Shown: positions 8,614 to 15,640, numbered from the stretch's first letter. The stretch is DNA of 64,000 bases from Chitinasiproducens palmae (GCF_900095735.1 NZ_FNLO01000004.1:1-64000), one strand, 5' to 3'. A program made the numbers and translations. Notes: generated by a model not told the origin, from the letters alone.

Positions 8614-8823
8614 TCAAATCAGCACCTGCTCTCGTAACTGGGGAGGCGCGAATGCGTCGGGGCAAGCCAATCGCAGATATTGCAGGCGTGCCTTGGGGAT
8701 TCCGTTGCGACGCCACTGCGAAACCGCGCCCGGATCGATCTCGCAAAGCCGCGCGACGGCTGAGGTCCCTCCCAGGGCGTCGATCAGACGGCAAGCGTCG
8801 GGATTGTGTAGGCGCGAAGTCAT
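8614..8823 (-). CDS. Cro-like / YdaS-type helix-turn-helix protein
   Basis: This is a 69-residue DNA-binding protein, probably the Cro counterpart of the repressor that diverges from it. The sequence DACRLIDALGGTSAVARLCE followed by IDPGAVSQWRRNGIPKARLQYL is the typical YdaS/Cro-like helix-turn-helix with a GIP-type turn. The ATG at 8823 is preferred over an upstream GTG. Its promoter region carries the operator-like sites described at 8831-8893. Confidence 0.8.
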   Translation of the reverse strand: MTSRLHNPDACRLIDALGGTSAVARLCEIDPGAVSQWRRNGIPKARLQYLRLACPDAFAPPQLREQVLI

Positions 8824-8830
8824 GCCCGGA

Positions 8831-8893
8831 TTTAAGCGCACTCAAACGCATAAGTCAAGTCAACTCAAATGCGTTTGTTTAAGCTGCCTTAAA
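8831..8893 (+). promoter_or_regulatory. Immunity operators between cro-like and repressor genes
   Basis: Two related 16-bp partial palindromes flank this spacer: TTTAAGCGCACTCAAA (8831-8846) and TTTAAGCTGCCTTAAA (8878-8893, touching the repressor start codon). Both fit TTTRAG-N4-CTYAAA. Between them CAAACGCAT (8843-8851) and ATGCGTTTG (8869-8877) form a perfect 9-bp inverted repeat with a 17-bp gap. The shared pattern recurs at 9704-9753 on the other side of the repressor. Confidence 0.65.
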
Positions 8894-9333
8894 TGAAAGC
8901 CCCTTCGACATTCATGGATCGCTTGCAGCAAGCCATCGCCACGCGCGAGGGCGAGCTTGGCGTTCGCATCCTTAAAAAGGACCTCGCCAGGGCTGCCAAC
9001 GTCTCGTCATCCGCGGTGACGCTTTGGTACAAGGGAAGCACCGAGCAATTGAAAGCGGAGTCGCTTTTCGGGCTTGCTCGCTATCTGAGGGTCCGTCCCG
9101 AATGGCTCCGGGACAATGTCGGACCGATGCGCGATAGCAAGTCGCAAGAGTCGGTTGAGCCGGCTTTCGCGGCCCTGTCTCCAGCCGCTGAAGCGGCCAT
9201 AGCAGCGATTCGAAGCGGCGATCAAGCGGGAATGCCCGCTGAAGTCTTCACTGCCATCGAGACGCTTCTTCGGTCTGTTCACCGTCGGCCTGAAGGGACC
9301 GACGACGGAGACCTGCCGCATCTTCAAGCGTGA
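8893..9333 (+). CDS. Short XRE-type phage repressor without a peptidase domain
   Basis: This is the likely CI counterpart, keeping the prophage silent by binding the flanking operator-like sites. The 146-residue protein has an N-terminal helix-turn-helix (LKKDLARAANVSSSAVTLWYKG, about residues 28-50, then ESLFGLARYLRVRPEWL). The C-terminal half is alanine-rich and has no S24/LexA-type peptidase domain, no Ala-Gly cleavage site and no Ser/Lys pair. CI proteins with that domain run to about 230 residues. It diverges from the Cro-like gene. Its last 86 bp overlap an opposite-strand gene. Confidence 0.75.
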   Translation: MKAPSTFMDRLQQAIATREGELGVRILKKDLARAANVSSSAVTLWYKGSTEQLKAESLFGLARYLRVRPEWLRDNVGPMRDSKSQESVEPAFAALSPAAEAAIAAIRSGDQAGMPAEVFTAIETLLRSVHRRPEGTDDGDLPHLQA

Positions 9334-9571
9334 TCTCGATGTCGCACGGCATCGGCAGATCAATCGGCTCCAATGCTGCGTCGTAAGCCAGCATACGTCT
9401 CGCCGCCGTCAGCCGCCGTCGATTTTTGGTGAGGGTCAGACCCGGTTCCCCCACGAGCGTCACATTCCACTCAGTCGCCGAATGGGCGCTGCCTATTACG
9501 ACGAGGCGCCCTACCAGCGCTTTATTCCATGCGTTCTTAATCAACGCCAAGTCGCCCGGCTTGCATCGCAT
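9248..9571 (-). CDS. Small phage protein (KPGDLALI type)
   Basis: The 107-residue product begins MRCKPGDLALIKNAWNKALVGRLVVI, an SH3-like beta start seen in small accessory proteins of Burkholderia-type prophages. A strong GGAGAGGCGGAG ribosome binding site precedes the ATG at 9571. The gene is convergent with the repressor and overlaps its 3' end by 86 bp. Function unknown. Confidence 0.55.
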   Translation of the reverse strand: MRCKPGDLALIKNAWNKALVGRLVVIGSAHSATEWNVTLVGEPGLTLTKNRRRLTAARRMLAYDAALEPIDLPMPCDIEITLEDAAGLRRRSLQADGEQTEEASRWQ

Positions 9572-9703
9572 CTCCGCCTCTCCGCCTGTGTGGCGTACTG
9601 TATATTTACACAGTAGTTTGCATTTCTTTTGAGATGGTTTCAAGCGCCATCTCGTGAGTGGCCACGACAAGGCGTCAACCGAGCCAGTTAGAGCGGGCCT
9701 TGA

Positions 9704-9754
9704 ATTAAGCGTACTCAAATTTTCTTCCCTCTTTTGTTTGAGTGTGCTTAAATT
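9704..9754 (+). promoter_or_regulatory. Second immunity operator cluster (left/right early operon side)
   Basis: ATTAAGCGTACTCAAA (9704-9719) and, reversed, TTTGAGTGTGCTTAAA (9738-9753) match the TTTRAG-N4-CTYAAA sites between the cro-like and repressor genes. They lie 30-80 bp ahead of the plus-strand early operon and about 130 bp from the opposite-strand gene. They may be the counterpart of the second lambda operator, controlling the integrase-side operon. Confidence 0.6.
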
Positions 9755-9782
9755 CGCTACATGCACTTACGGAGCATGAGCG

Positions 9783-9947
9783 ATGCCCTCTTACCGTTGC
9801 CATTTTCTGAACGAAGGACAGGAGCCGTCCGCTTCCCTGGTCCCAAGTATTCAGGTTCAAGCACCCAATGCCGTCGAGGCCGCACGCCTCACGCAGGCTG
9901 TCACCGGTTGCGCAATCGTCGTCGACGTTGAGCGGGTGGCCTCGTGA
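9783..9947 (+). CDS. First gene of early operon, small protein of unknown function
   Basis: A 54-residue product preceded by a GGAG ribosome binding site, just downstream of the operator cluster. Its stop overlaps the next start (GTGA). The pattern VPSIQVQAPNAVEAARLTQAVTG suggests a small beta-alpha fold. No known domain. Confidence 0.6.
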   Translation: MPSYRCHFLNEGQEPSASLVPSIQVQAPNAVEAARLTQAVTGCAIVVDVERVAS

Positions 9948-10093
9948 AAGCCTTCCTCGTCAAAGTCACTTTGCAGACCGGGCCGGTCGCGCCCTACTAC
10001 GTGCTCGCGCGCTCGACGTGTGAAGCATGCGTGCAGGCGATGGACGTGCACGGCTTCGCGAGCCGCATCACCGTCAAAGCGGTGACCGCATGA
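9944..10093 (+). CDS. Small phage protein, GTG start
   Basis: A 49-residue product starting at GTG within a GTGA overlap and ending in an ATGA overlap with the next gene. It reads MKAFLVKVTLQTGPVAPYYV, then LARSTCEACVQAMDVHG, resembling small phage proteins with a beta-beta-alpha layout and a CxxC. It contains palindrome copy 4 in its first codons. Confidence 0.6.
   Translation: MKAFLVKVTLQTGPVAPYYVLARSTCEACVQAMDVHGFASRITVKAVTA
9961..9974 (+). repeat. Dispersed near-palindrome, copy 4
   Basis: CAAAGTCACTTTGC within codons 6-11 of the small GTG-start gene, encoding VKVTL on the plus strand. Confidence 0.8.
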
Positions 10094-10215
10094 AGTCCCC
10101 TTCCTTGTTGCTCATTTGGGCGGCCATCTGCGGACTGTTTGCGCTGATCGGAATCATGCAGCAGCTCGACGACATTGGCCGTCAGCCTGCGCCGGTCTCA
10201 TCGAGCCGCGCCTGA
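10090..10215 (+). CDS. Small membrane protein
   Basis: A 41-residue product with one membrane-spanning stretch (LLLIWAAICGLFALIGIM, residues 6-23) and a short polar tail. ATGA overlap with the gene before it. It may be a small inner-membrane phage protein; function unknown. Confidence 0.55.
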   Translation: MKSPSLLLIWAAICGLFALIGIMQQLDDIGRQPAPVSSSRA

Positions 10216-10219
10216 CGCC

Positions 10220-10441
10220 ATGGCACAGCACGCGCCCGTGTCGCTCCTGCAAGTAGCGCGGACCTGGAAGCGTCTTCAGCTCACCGGAACGCTGCGGGAC
10301 GCGGCCGCTAATCCTGCACTTTGGCGCGCAATTCTCGCAACCGCCAAAGCTGCCGCACGCAAACGGGCCGCGCAAAGCATCCGTCTTTCTCCCCTTCCGC
10401 CGGTTGATTTAAAGCGCCTCGCGTCCGGCGACAACGACTGA
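10220..10441 (+). CDS. Small basic phage protein of unknown function
   Basis: A 73-residue, helical, basic protein (ARTWKRLQLTGTLRDAAANP near the start) that begins 4 bp after the preceding stop. No recognised domain. Its reading frame and spacing fit the chain of early-operon genes. Confidence 0.55.
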   Translation: MAQHAPVSLLQVARTWKRLQLTGTLRDAAANPALWRAILATAKAAARKRAAQSIRLSPLPPVDLKRLASGDND

Positions 10442-10449
10442 AACGACTC

Positions 10450-10791
10450 ATGAAAGAGATACGCAACTTCCCGGCCGTGGACGTTGCGCGTCGCGGCACG
10501 CTCGGCGTCCGGACACGCACGTTTTACAAGCCGACGCACAGGCCGCTGATGGCGACCATCGTGATAGGCCGATTCGTCGTCCTTTGCCGACCAATCGCTG
10601 CCACGCCCTACACGCTGTACAGCGTTCTGTTCGAGGGCGCCGTAGTCCGACAACAGATGTCGATGCCGTGCATCGCGGACTGCGAGGCAGGACTGCGCCA
10701 CCGCGCCCCCTCAACGGCGGTAGCCGCCGGCGCACTCAAACGCACACCCTCGACGCAAAGCCGTGCGCTACGCGTGAAGGTGCCCGCATGA
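10450..10791 (+). CDS. Phage protein of unknown function
   Basis: A 113-residue product beginning 8 bp after the previous stop and ending in an ATGA overlap with the ParB-like gene. The first 75 residues look like a small beta-rich fold (RTRTFYKPTHRPLMATIVIG, then RFVVLCRPI and YTLYSVLFEGAVV). The tail is basic and low in complexity. No known domain. Position suggests it is made together with the ParB-like protein. Confidence 0.55.
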   Translation: MKEIRNFPAVDVARRGTLGVRTRTFYKPTHRPLMATIVIGRFVVLCRPIAATPYTLYSVLFEGAVVRQQMSMPCIADCEAGLRHRAPSTAVAAGALKRTPSTQSRALRVKVPA

Positions 10792-11831
10792 AGAGGCTTG
10801 CGTCTGGCGACCTGCCATTACTGGCACCGATCGTCACAGGCAACACGAAAGCCGCTGTCGCACAGGCGGGCGGCAAGTCGGCCGACCTGTGGATGCTTGC
10901 GCCCGACCAAATCCATTACGACGCGCTCGACAACATTCGCCCGCTCAACATCGACCGCGTCAGGCATCTGGCGAATCTGATGCTGGCGAACGGTTACGAC
11001 AGGAAAAGCCCGCTTGGGTGCTTCGTTAGAAAGGTCGACGGGCAAGACCTGATTTTTGTCTACGCCGGCCAGCACCGCTACCACGCCGCGAAGCTCGCGA
11101 TTGCCGAAGGGGCCGACATACAAAAGCTGCCGGTCATCATCGACGCTGCGAAGTCCGTCAGCCGTGTCGCGCTGATCATCGCAGGCGTCAACGGCAACGA
11201 CGGGGAGCGACTGACGCCCCTGGAATTGTCAGCCGCTGTCGCGGAACTAGAGCGCGAAGGGCTGGATGCGAAAGCCATTGCAAAGTCACTTTGCGTAACC
11301 GACCAGACGCTCAGAGATTTGCGCCTGCTGCGCCAGGCCCCGGAACGGGTGCACGAAATGGTGCGTCGCGACGAAGTAGCCGCAACGCTCGCGATTGAAC
11401 AACTCCGCCAGCACGGTCCCGAAAAGGCGCTCGCGAACCTCGAAGCGGCGCTAGCGCGGGCCGTTGAAGCAGGCAAGCCCCGAGCAACTGCCAAGCACGT
11501 CCACGCGGCTGAGAAGCCCCCTGCGGCACCGCCACGGCCGCCCCGCGCAGTAGCACGCACGGTCCCTAAGTCCGCCGCCAACCATGACTCACGACCGAAC
11601 GGGGAAGCCAGTCACAGCGTTCCCGATCGTAGCAACGAATCCGACAGCGAATGCCGCCCTCCGCCCGTGCGGGCGCAGTCGATCACTACTGCTCGCCGAC
11701 TCGACTCTGCAAGCGAAACCGCGCCCCCTAATCTGCTCCTGCGTCAGGTTGCCGAAGACGGCGCCTTCCGCTTTTTGTCCGATTCCCTGCGTCAACGCAT
11801 CGCGCGATTCCTGGAGACAAACCCGCAATGA
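10788..11831 (+). CDS. ParB/Spo0J-like DNA-binding protein encoded by the prophage
   Basis: The 347-residue protein has the ParB order. An N-terminal ParB/sulfiredoxin-type fold (LAPDQIHYDALDNIRPLNIDR from residue 38) carries a degenerate arginine-box motif, AGQHRYHAAKL, at 93-103, where canonical ParB has GERRxRA. A central helix-turn-helix (LTPLELSAAVAELEREGLD, AKAIAKSLCVTDQTLRDL, 142-179) follows, then a low-complexity Ala/Pro-rich tail. No ParA ATPase is seen nearby. The start at 10788 overlaps the preceding stop (ATGA). Five identical near-palindromes dispersed over the prophage, one within this gene's own HTH coding region, are candidate binding sites. It could also act as a transcription regulator rather than in partition. 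Confidence 0.75.
   Translation: MKRLASGDLPLLAPIVTGNTKAAVAQAGGKSADLWMLAPDQIHYDALDNIRPLNIDRVRHLANLMLANGYDRKSPLGCFVRKVDGQDLIFVYAGQHRYHAAKLAIAEGADIQKLPVIIDAAKSVSRVALIIAGVNGNDGERLTPLELSAAVAELEREGLDAKAIAKSLCVTDQTLRDLRLLRQAPERVHEMVRRDEVAATLAIEQLRQHGPEKALANLEAALARAVEAGKPRATAKHVHAAEKPPAAPPRPPRAVARTVPKSAANHDSRPNGEASHSVPDRSNESDSECRPPPVRAQSITTARRLDSASETAPPNLLLRQVAEDGAFRFLSDSLRQRIARFLETNPQ
11281..11294 (+). repeat. Dispersed near-palindrome, copy 5 (within the ParB-like gene)
   Basis: CAAAGTCACTTTGC, preceded by G so that the whole 15-mer GCAAAGTCACTTTGC is symmetric except for its central base. It encodes part of AKSLCV in the helix-turn-helix. Confidence 0.8.
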
Positions 11832-12064
11832 ATCACAACACACCGCCCGACGACGGCCGACCGTTGGCCGACCTGATTCGCGAACTCCGCGAGCACCGCG
11901 AATTCGTCCCACGTCACGAGCTGGAGCTATTGGACCACGTGGCCGACTTCGCCGCCCGTAACGAAGTCACTGCCGTTCCGCCCCGTGCTCGCGACGCTGT
12001 GCGCGATCTGCATGCGCGCTTCGTTCGTCCCCACCTTACCGCCGCTCGGAGCAACGAAGAATGA
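11828..12064 (+). CDS. Small acidic phage protein
   Basis: A 78-residue, helical, charged product (PLADLIRELREHREFVPRHE near the start) with ATGA overlaps at both ends. No recognised domain. It sits between the ParB-like gene and the next early gene. Confidence 0.55.
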   Translation: MNHNTPPDDGRPLADLIRELREHREFVPRHELELLDHVADFAARNEVTAVPPRARDAVRDLHARFVRPHLTAARSNEE

Positions 12065-12798
12065 AGCCCGACCCGTTCACGCAAGCGATGCCCAAAGCGC
12101 CCCTCGCCGAGGAGCAGGATGCAAACAAGCAGGCCAATCAGTGGCGCGCGCTTTTCTGCAAAGTCGCGATCGAACTGAATTGCCTGCCGAGTATGTCTAT
12201 CGACGGCAACGAACATGTCCTACGCGCTGCACGAGAATACGGGGCACCGCCCGTCGAGCAGGCGGCAGGGGCGCTGACCGGCGACCTTGGTCAACTGATC
12301 GAAACCGTCAAGCGGCGAGATAAAGCTTGCGGCATTGCCGCCAATACACCCGGTGCCGACTATTTCGACGCCAGCACGAACATGCTGATCGCGGTTCGCG
12401 CTCTTGTGGCAAAGATCGAGACCGCCCCCGCACAGTTGCACCAAAGTGCAATTTCGGCGGGAAATGACACTCTAGTATCACCTGCTGCGCGTGACGTGCT
12501 CGCCGAGCGCCGTCGACAGATTGAGGTCGAAGGCCGGACGCCCGAGGAGGACGACCTTTACGACCGGGGACAAATGGCGACCGCCGCTGGATGCTACGCC
12601 ATGTTCACGAAGGCATACCCGGCAGGCGATCCGTCGAGGCATTGGCCGTGGTCCTCGGAATGGTGGAAGCCGACCACGCCGCGCCGCAACCTTGTGAAAG
12701 CCGGTGCATTGATCCTGGCCGAGATCGAGCGCTTGGACCGCGCCGCACTCGCCGCCCGCAATGCAGAGAGCAAAGCCAGACAGACGGATGGTGCGTGA
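12061..12798 (+). CDS. Phage protein with conserved C-terminal ERRRQIxxEG domain
   Basis: The 245-residue product has a variable N-terminal half and a C-terminal module (DVLAERRRQIEVEGRTPEED, YDRGQMATAAGCYAMF, WPWSSEWWKPTTPRRNLVKA, GALILAEIERLDR). That module is common in accessory proteins of proteobacterial phages. Its function is not known. Overlaps at both ends (ATGA, TGATG) place it in the coupled early operon. The N-terminal half contains QANQWRALFCKVA and no known motif. Confidence 0.7.
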   Translation: MKPDPFTQAMPKAPLAEEQDANKQANQWRALFCKVAIELNCLPSMSIDGNEHVLRAAREYGAPPVEQAAGALTGDLGQLIETVKRRDKACGIAANTPGADYFDASTNMLIAVRALVAKIETAPAQLHQSAISAGNDTLVSPAARDVLAERRRQIEVEGRTPEEDDLYDRGQMATAAGCYAMFTKAYPAGDPSRHWPWSSEWWKPTTPRRNLVKAGALILAEIERLDRAALAARNAESKARQTDGA

Positions 12799-13166
12799 TG
12801 GGATGGTCAATCGGCTTCGATAGCAACTGGCAGCGCGACATCGGCTACGGCGTACCCGCGCAATGCGATCATCCTGAATGCAACGAGAGAATCGACCGCG
12901 GCCTGGCATACGTCTGTGGCGGCGAACCCTACGGAGGGGATGACGGCTGCGGCCTTTACTTCTGCGCCAGTCATCTTCGCTGGCGCCGCAACCTCTGCGA
13001 GCAGTGCGTCGCCGGCAAAGCTGCTTTTGCCGCCAAGCCTGACGTCGCTGAGTGGCTGCAACACAAGCTGACCGATCCATCTTGGGCCGATTGGCGCACC
13101 GAGCACGCGCGAGAGGTGCACGAAATGCGCATGACCCTCGGCATAAGCCAAGGGGTGAAGCCATGA
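12798..13166 (+). CDS. Small cysteine-rich phage protein, possible zinc binder
   Basis: The 122-residue product has CDHPECNERIDRGLAYVC, then a glycine-rich linker, then CGLYFCASHL and CEQC. Eight cysteines with a histidine in pairs suggest a treble-clef or double zinc site. The tail is helical. It starts one base inside the preceding stop codon (TGATG). Similar zinc-ribbon-like proteins occur in Burkholderia prophages; no function is assigned. Confidence 0.6.
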   Translation: MGWSIGFDSNWQRDIGYGVPAQCDHPECNERIDRGLAYVCGGEPYGGDDGCGLYFCASHLRWRRNLCEQCVAGKAAFAAKPDVAEWLQHKLTDPSWADWRTEHAREVHEMRMTLGISQGVKP

Positions 13167-13252
13167 GCCGCATCATCGGCCTGCTCGTCTGCCTGGCGCT
13201 GCCCGTGTGGCTGCTGTTCGTCGCCATCTATCTCTGCGTGGAACCATCATGA
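13163..13252 (+). CDS. Very small membrane protein
   Basis: A 29-residue product that is almost entirely one membrane-spanning helix (IIGLLVCLALPVWLLFVAIY). ATGA overlaps on both sides and a GGGGTGAAGCC upstream region support translation. Confidence 0.5.
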   Translation: MSRIIGLLVCLALPVWLLFVAIYLCVEPS

Positions 13253-13839
13253 GCAACGACAACACCGATGTGCTGAACGAACTGCGACGAGCCTGTGCGG
13301 AAATCCTGGGAAACGATGGTGATACGTGGCCCGACCACGGTAACGCCGCTTTGGCTATTGCTGCGGCGCTGGGACTGTACGTCAACGCCGCGAGAACTCT
13401 CGAAACCGAGAACGCCCGGCTCCGCCAACATATCGAGGCGGCGCAGAAGCAGGAGCCGGCGGCGTGGGTCCGTTATCGCAGCGACGGCGGTTTCGAAGGC
13501 CCGATCATGGATACCGATGCCCGCATGTGTGACACGCGCCGGGGATTTTGGACGCCGCTATTCGCCGGCCCTGCTATCGAGGTAGCGCCTGACAACTCGC
13601 AGGCGGCGGCACTGAGCGCAGCGAATCGCGGCGAGGATGCGCGGGACGCGGCGCGCTATCGTCGCTGGCGAGACGCCGCAATAGCGAATGACACAGTGTT
13701 CGCGCGAAACGTTCGCAAAGCGTTGCCACCTGAAGCGCGAGACGGCAAACCGCGCTGGCCCATCGCGTCTGAGTGGGACGCCGCCATCGACGCCGCCATC
13801 GCCCAATCCACGGCCCGCGACGGGAAGGAGCGGACGTGA
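13249..13839 (+). CDS. Phage accessory protein with RYRRWRDAA motif
   Basis: The 196-residue product has an N-terminal helical part ending in a short coiled coil (TLETENARLRQHIEAAQKQE, about residues 50-69), followed by EPAAWVRYRSDGGFEGP. Its C-terminal module (DARDAARYRRWRDAAIAND, KPRWPIASEWDAAIDAAI) is widespread in small proteins of siphovirus-type prophages. Function unknown. Overlaps at both ends (ATGA, GTGA). Confidence 0.6.
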   Translation: MSNDNTDVLNELRRACAEILGNDGDTWPDHGNAALAIAAALGLYVNAARTLETENARLRQHIEAAQKQEPAAWVRYRSDGGFEGPIMDTDARMCDTRRGFWTPLFAGPAIEVAPDNSQAAALSAANRGEDARDAARYRRWRDAAIANDTVFARNVRKALPPEARDGKPRWPIASEWDAAIDAAIAQSTARDGKERT

Positions 13840-14360
13840 AAGCGCCAAAGAAGCGGACTCGAAGCTACGATCCGACACGCTGGCTTCGCCGGGTCGAGGC
13901 CGGCGCGCAGCGTCGCCGTGACGCGAGCACGTTGTCGCATGAGCAGACGCTCGACGTTGGCATTGCCTGCCGGCTCTCTTTGGATCGCTTACGCCAGGGC
14001 GGCGACGAGTCGTCGTGGCACACGCTGGCGCTAGCCTTCAATGTGTCCCTCATTCTTTGCGAGCGCGGCGTCTGCGAGTCCTACTTGCCCGAGATTATCG
14101 CAGGCCAAGAGGCGCTCATGCGGATAAAGAAGCGAACACGCACAGCGAGAAGTTGGGCAATGGATGGAGCGGGCCGGCAAGCAATCGAGATTGCGCTCGA
14201 TGTACATGAAGCGCACATGGAAGGTTGTACGCAGGGCGAGATACGGCTTGCCATCCGCGAGGTCGAGCGGCGAATGGCTGCGGGCGACGTGTTTGAAGAA
14301 TCGGCAGAGCAGCAATTGACAACGCCAACGACTCCCGCCGAGCAGGCCGTTATCGGATGA
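13836..14360 (+). CDS. Phage protein of unknown function, GTG start
   Basis: The 174-residue product begins with GTG in a GTGA overlap. A basic start (MKAPKKRTRSYDPTRWLRRV) leads into a long helical body (LALAFNVSLILCERGVCE, AIEIALDVHEAHMEGCTQGE). Similar helical proteins sit next to integrase genes in Burkholderia prophages, but none has an established role. It ends 22 bp before the excisionase-like gene. Confidence 0.55.
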   Translation: MKAPKKRTRSYDPTRWLRRVEAGAQRRRDASTLSHEQTLDVGIACRLSLDRLRQGGDESSWHTLALAFNVSLILCERGVCESYLPEIIAGQEALMRIKKRTRTARSWAMDGAGRQAIEIALDVHEAHMEGCTQGEIRLAIREVERRMAAGDVFEESAEQQLTTPTTPAEQAVIG

Positions 14361-14382
14361 GCAGAGAAACCGGGAGGATCAA

Positions 14383-14736
14383 ATGAGCGAAAAATTGAAC
14401 GCCCAGGAAGCCGCTGCGGTTGTCGGCGTTTCCGCACGGCAGGTCTACGCGCTCGCGTCGCCCAACGGACCGATTCCATGTTATCGGATCGGCGGACGAA
14501 TCATCTTCGACAAAGACGACCTCAACGAGTACCTGAAATCATGTCGGTTTATCGAGACAAAGCGCGCGGTCGATACGTGTTTGAGTTCGACGCGCGTATC
14601 GATGGACAGCGAGTCCGCGCTAGAAAGATCCTTCCGAAAACTTGGAGTCGAACCCAAGCGGAGACGTTCGGAGAGAGAGAGCGAGCGCGGCTCTACAACC
14701 ACGTCCGCAACGGCCATCGTGCCGCCCACACGATAG
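14383..14736 (+). CDS. Excisionase-like helix-turn-helix protein
   Basis: Residues 4-52 (LNAQEAAAVVGVSARQVYAL, PIPCYRIGGRIIFDKDDLNE) form a MerR/excisionase-type winged helix of the HTH_17 kind, which in prophages usually directs excision with the integrase. A GGGAGG ribosome binding site lies upstream. The frame continues to 117 residues and overlaps the integrase by 196 bp. The C-terminal 65 residues (serine/arginine-rich) look like an out-of-frame reading of the integrase start. The functional protein may end soon after residue 52 or may carry a novel tail. Confidence 0.7.
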   Translation: MSEKLNAQEAAAVVGVSARQVYALASPNGPIPCYRIGGRIIFDKDDLNEYLKSCRFIETKRAVDTCLSSTRVSMDSESALERSFRKLGVEPKRRRSERESERGSTTTSATAIVPPTR

Positions 14737-15518
14737 ACGACGCTGTATCGAAGTATCTGGACTATCGCTGCCCAGAGTTGAAGAGCGGCCGAGCCGCCGC
14801 CGCAGAACTCGCCCAGGTGCATTGGGCATTTTCAGGAAAACCGTTGACCGCGCTTGACGAGGTATGCAGGGAGATAGCGCGCGACGGAAGAGAGGATAAG
14901 CCAAATCGCCGCCCACTGGCGGCGGCGACTATACGCAACCGTATCAGGTATCTGACGGCCGCATGCCGCTACGCCTGGAAATTTCACGGCATGGGCGAGA
15001 CCGATCCAGCCGCGCGGGTGTCCGTTCCCGAGGTGCGAAACGAACGGCATATTTATGCCACTCGCGCGGAAATGCTCAAACTGGCTCGGGCATGCCGGAA
15101 TAGGACCGTTCGGGCCATCATCCGCATTGCGTTCTACTCAGGCATGAGACGGGGCGAGATCCTGCGCGCCGAGCCGCGTGCGGGACTGTTCGTTCTGGAA
15201 ACAACGAAAAATGGCATGCCGCGTCGCGTACCGATCCATCCGCGCATTCGCTGCTGTCTATCGATTTACCCAATTACCATCTCAGTGTCAACGATCGTCA
15301 AACACTGGATGATCGCGCGCGAGGCAACGGGACTCACCCATCTCCATTTTCACGACATTCGACACAGCGCAGCGAGCGAAATGATCAACGCTGATATCGA
15401 TCTGTACACAGTCGGGTCCGTGTTAGGTCACAGAGACCCTCGCTCAACGCAGCGTTACGCGCATTTGGCAACCCAGACGCTGGCTACCGCAGTCGATCGG
15501 ATTGGGCGCCGGAAATAG
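14541..15518 (+). CDS. Phage tyrosine integrase
   Basis: This is the site-specific recombinase that inserts and excises the prophage. The 325-residue protein has a SAM-like core-binding region and a catalytic domain with Arg204 (FYSGMRRGE), Lys223 (TTKNGMPRR), His271-x-x-Arg274 (HFHDIRHSA), His297 (LGHRDP) and Tyr306 (TQRYAHLA), so all catalytic positions are present. The start is placed at MSVYRDKARG, which matches family N-termini; no strong ribosome binding site is visible. It lies 83 bp from the 3' end of tRNA-Ser, the probable attachment site. Confidence 0.9.
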   Translation: MSVYRDKARGRYVFEFDARIDGQRVRARKILPKTWSRTQAETFGERERARLYNHVRNGHRAAHTIDDAVSKYLDYRCPELKSGRAAAAELAQVHWAFSGKPLTALDEVCREIARDGREDKPNRRPLAAATIRNRIRYLTAACRYAWKFHGMGETDPAARVSVPEVRNERHIYATRAEMLKLARACRNRTVRAIIRIAFYSGMRRGEILRAEPRAGLFVLETTKNGMPRRVPIHPRIRCCLSIYPITISVSTIVKHWMIAREATGLTHLHFHDIRHSAASEMINADIDLYTVGSVLGHRDPRSTQRYAHLATQTLATAVDRIGRRK

Positions 15519-15550
15519 GCATTGGTCAATATTTTACCCACCGCACGCGC

Positions 15551-15574
15551 AAAAAAGCCGCCCGTGGGCGGCTT
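15551..15574 (-). terminator. Terminator of tRNA-Ser transcript
   Basis: On the minus strand GCCGCCC-AC-GGGCGGC (15557-15572) is followed directly by six T. It lies 30 bp past the tRNA 3' end and between the tRNA and the convergent integrase gene. Confidence 0.8.
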
Positions 15575-15601
15575 CAATAAAACTTTAACGCTATGAATTT
15601 A

Positions 15602-15640
15602 TGGCGGAAAGGGTGGGATTCGAACCCACGTTACGGAAGA
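15602..15640. other. Probable prophage attachment site (attR) in tRNA-Ser 3' end
   Basis: The integrase gene abuts the 3' end of tRNA-Ser, the usual target of this integrase type. The T-arm and acceptor segment should be repeated at the other prophage end, which lies outside the window. The exact core therefore cannot be read here. Confidence 0.45.
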
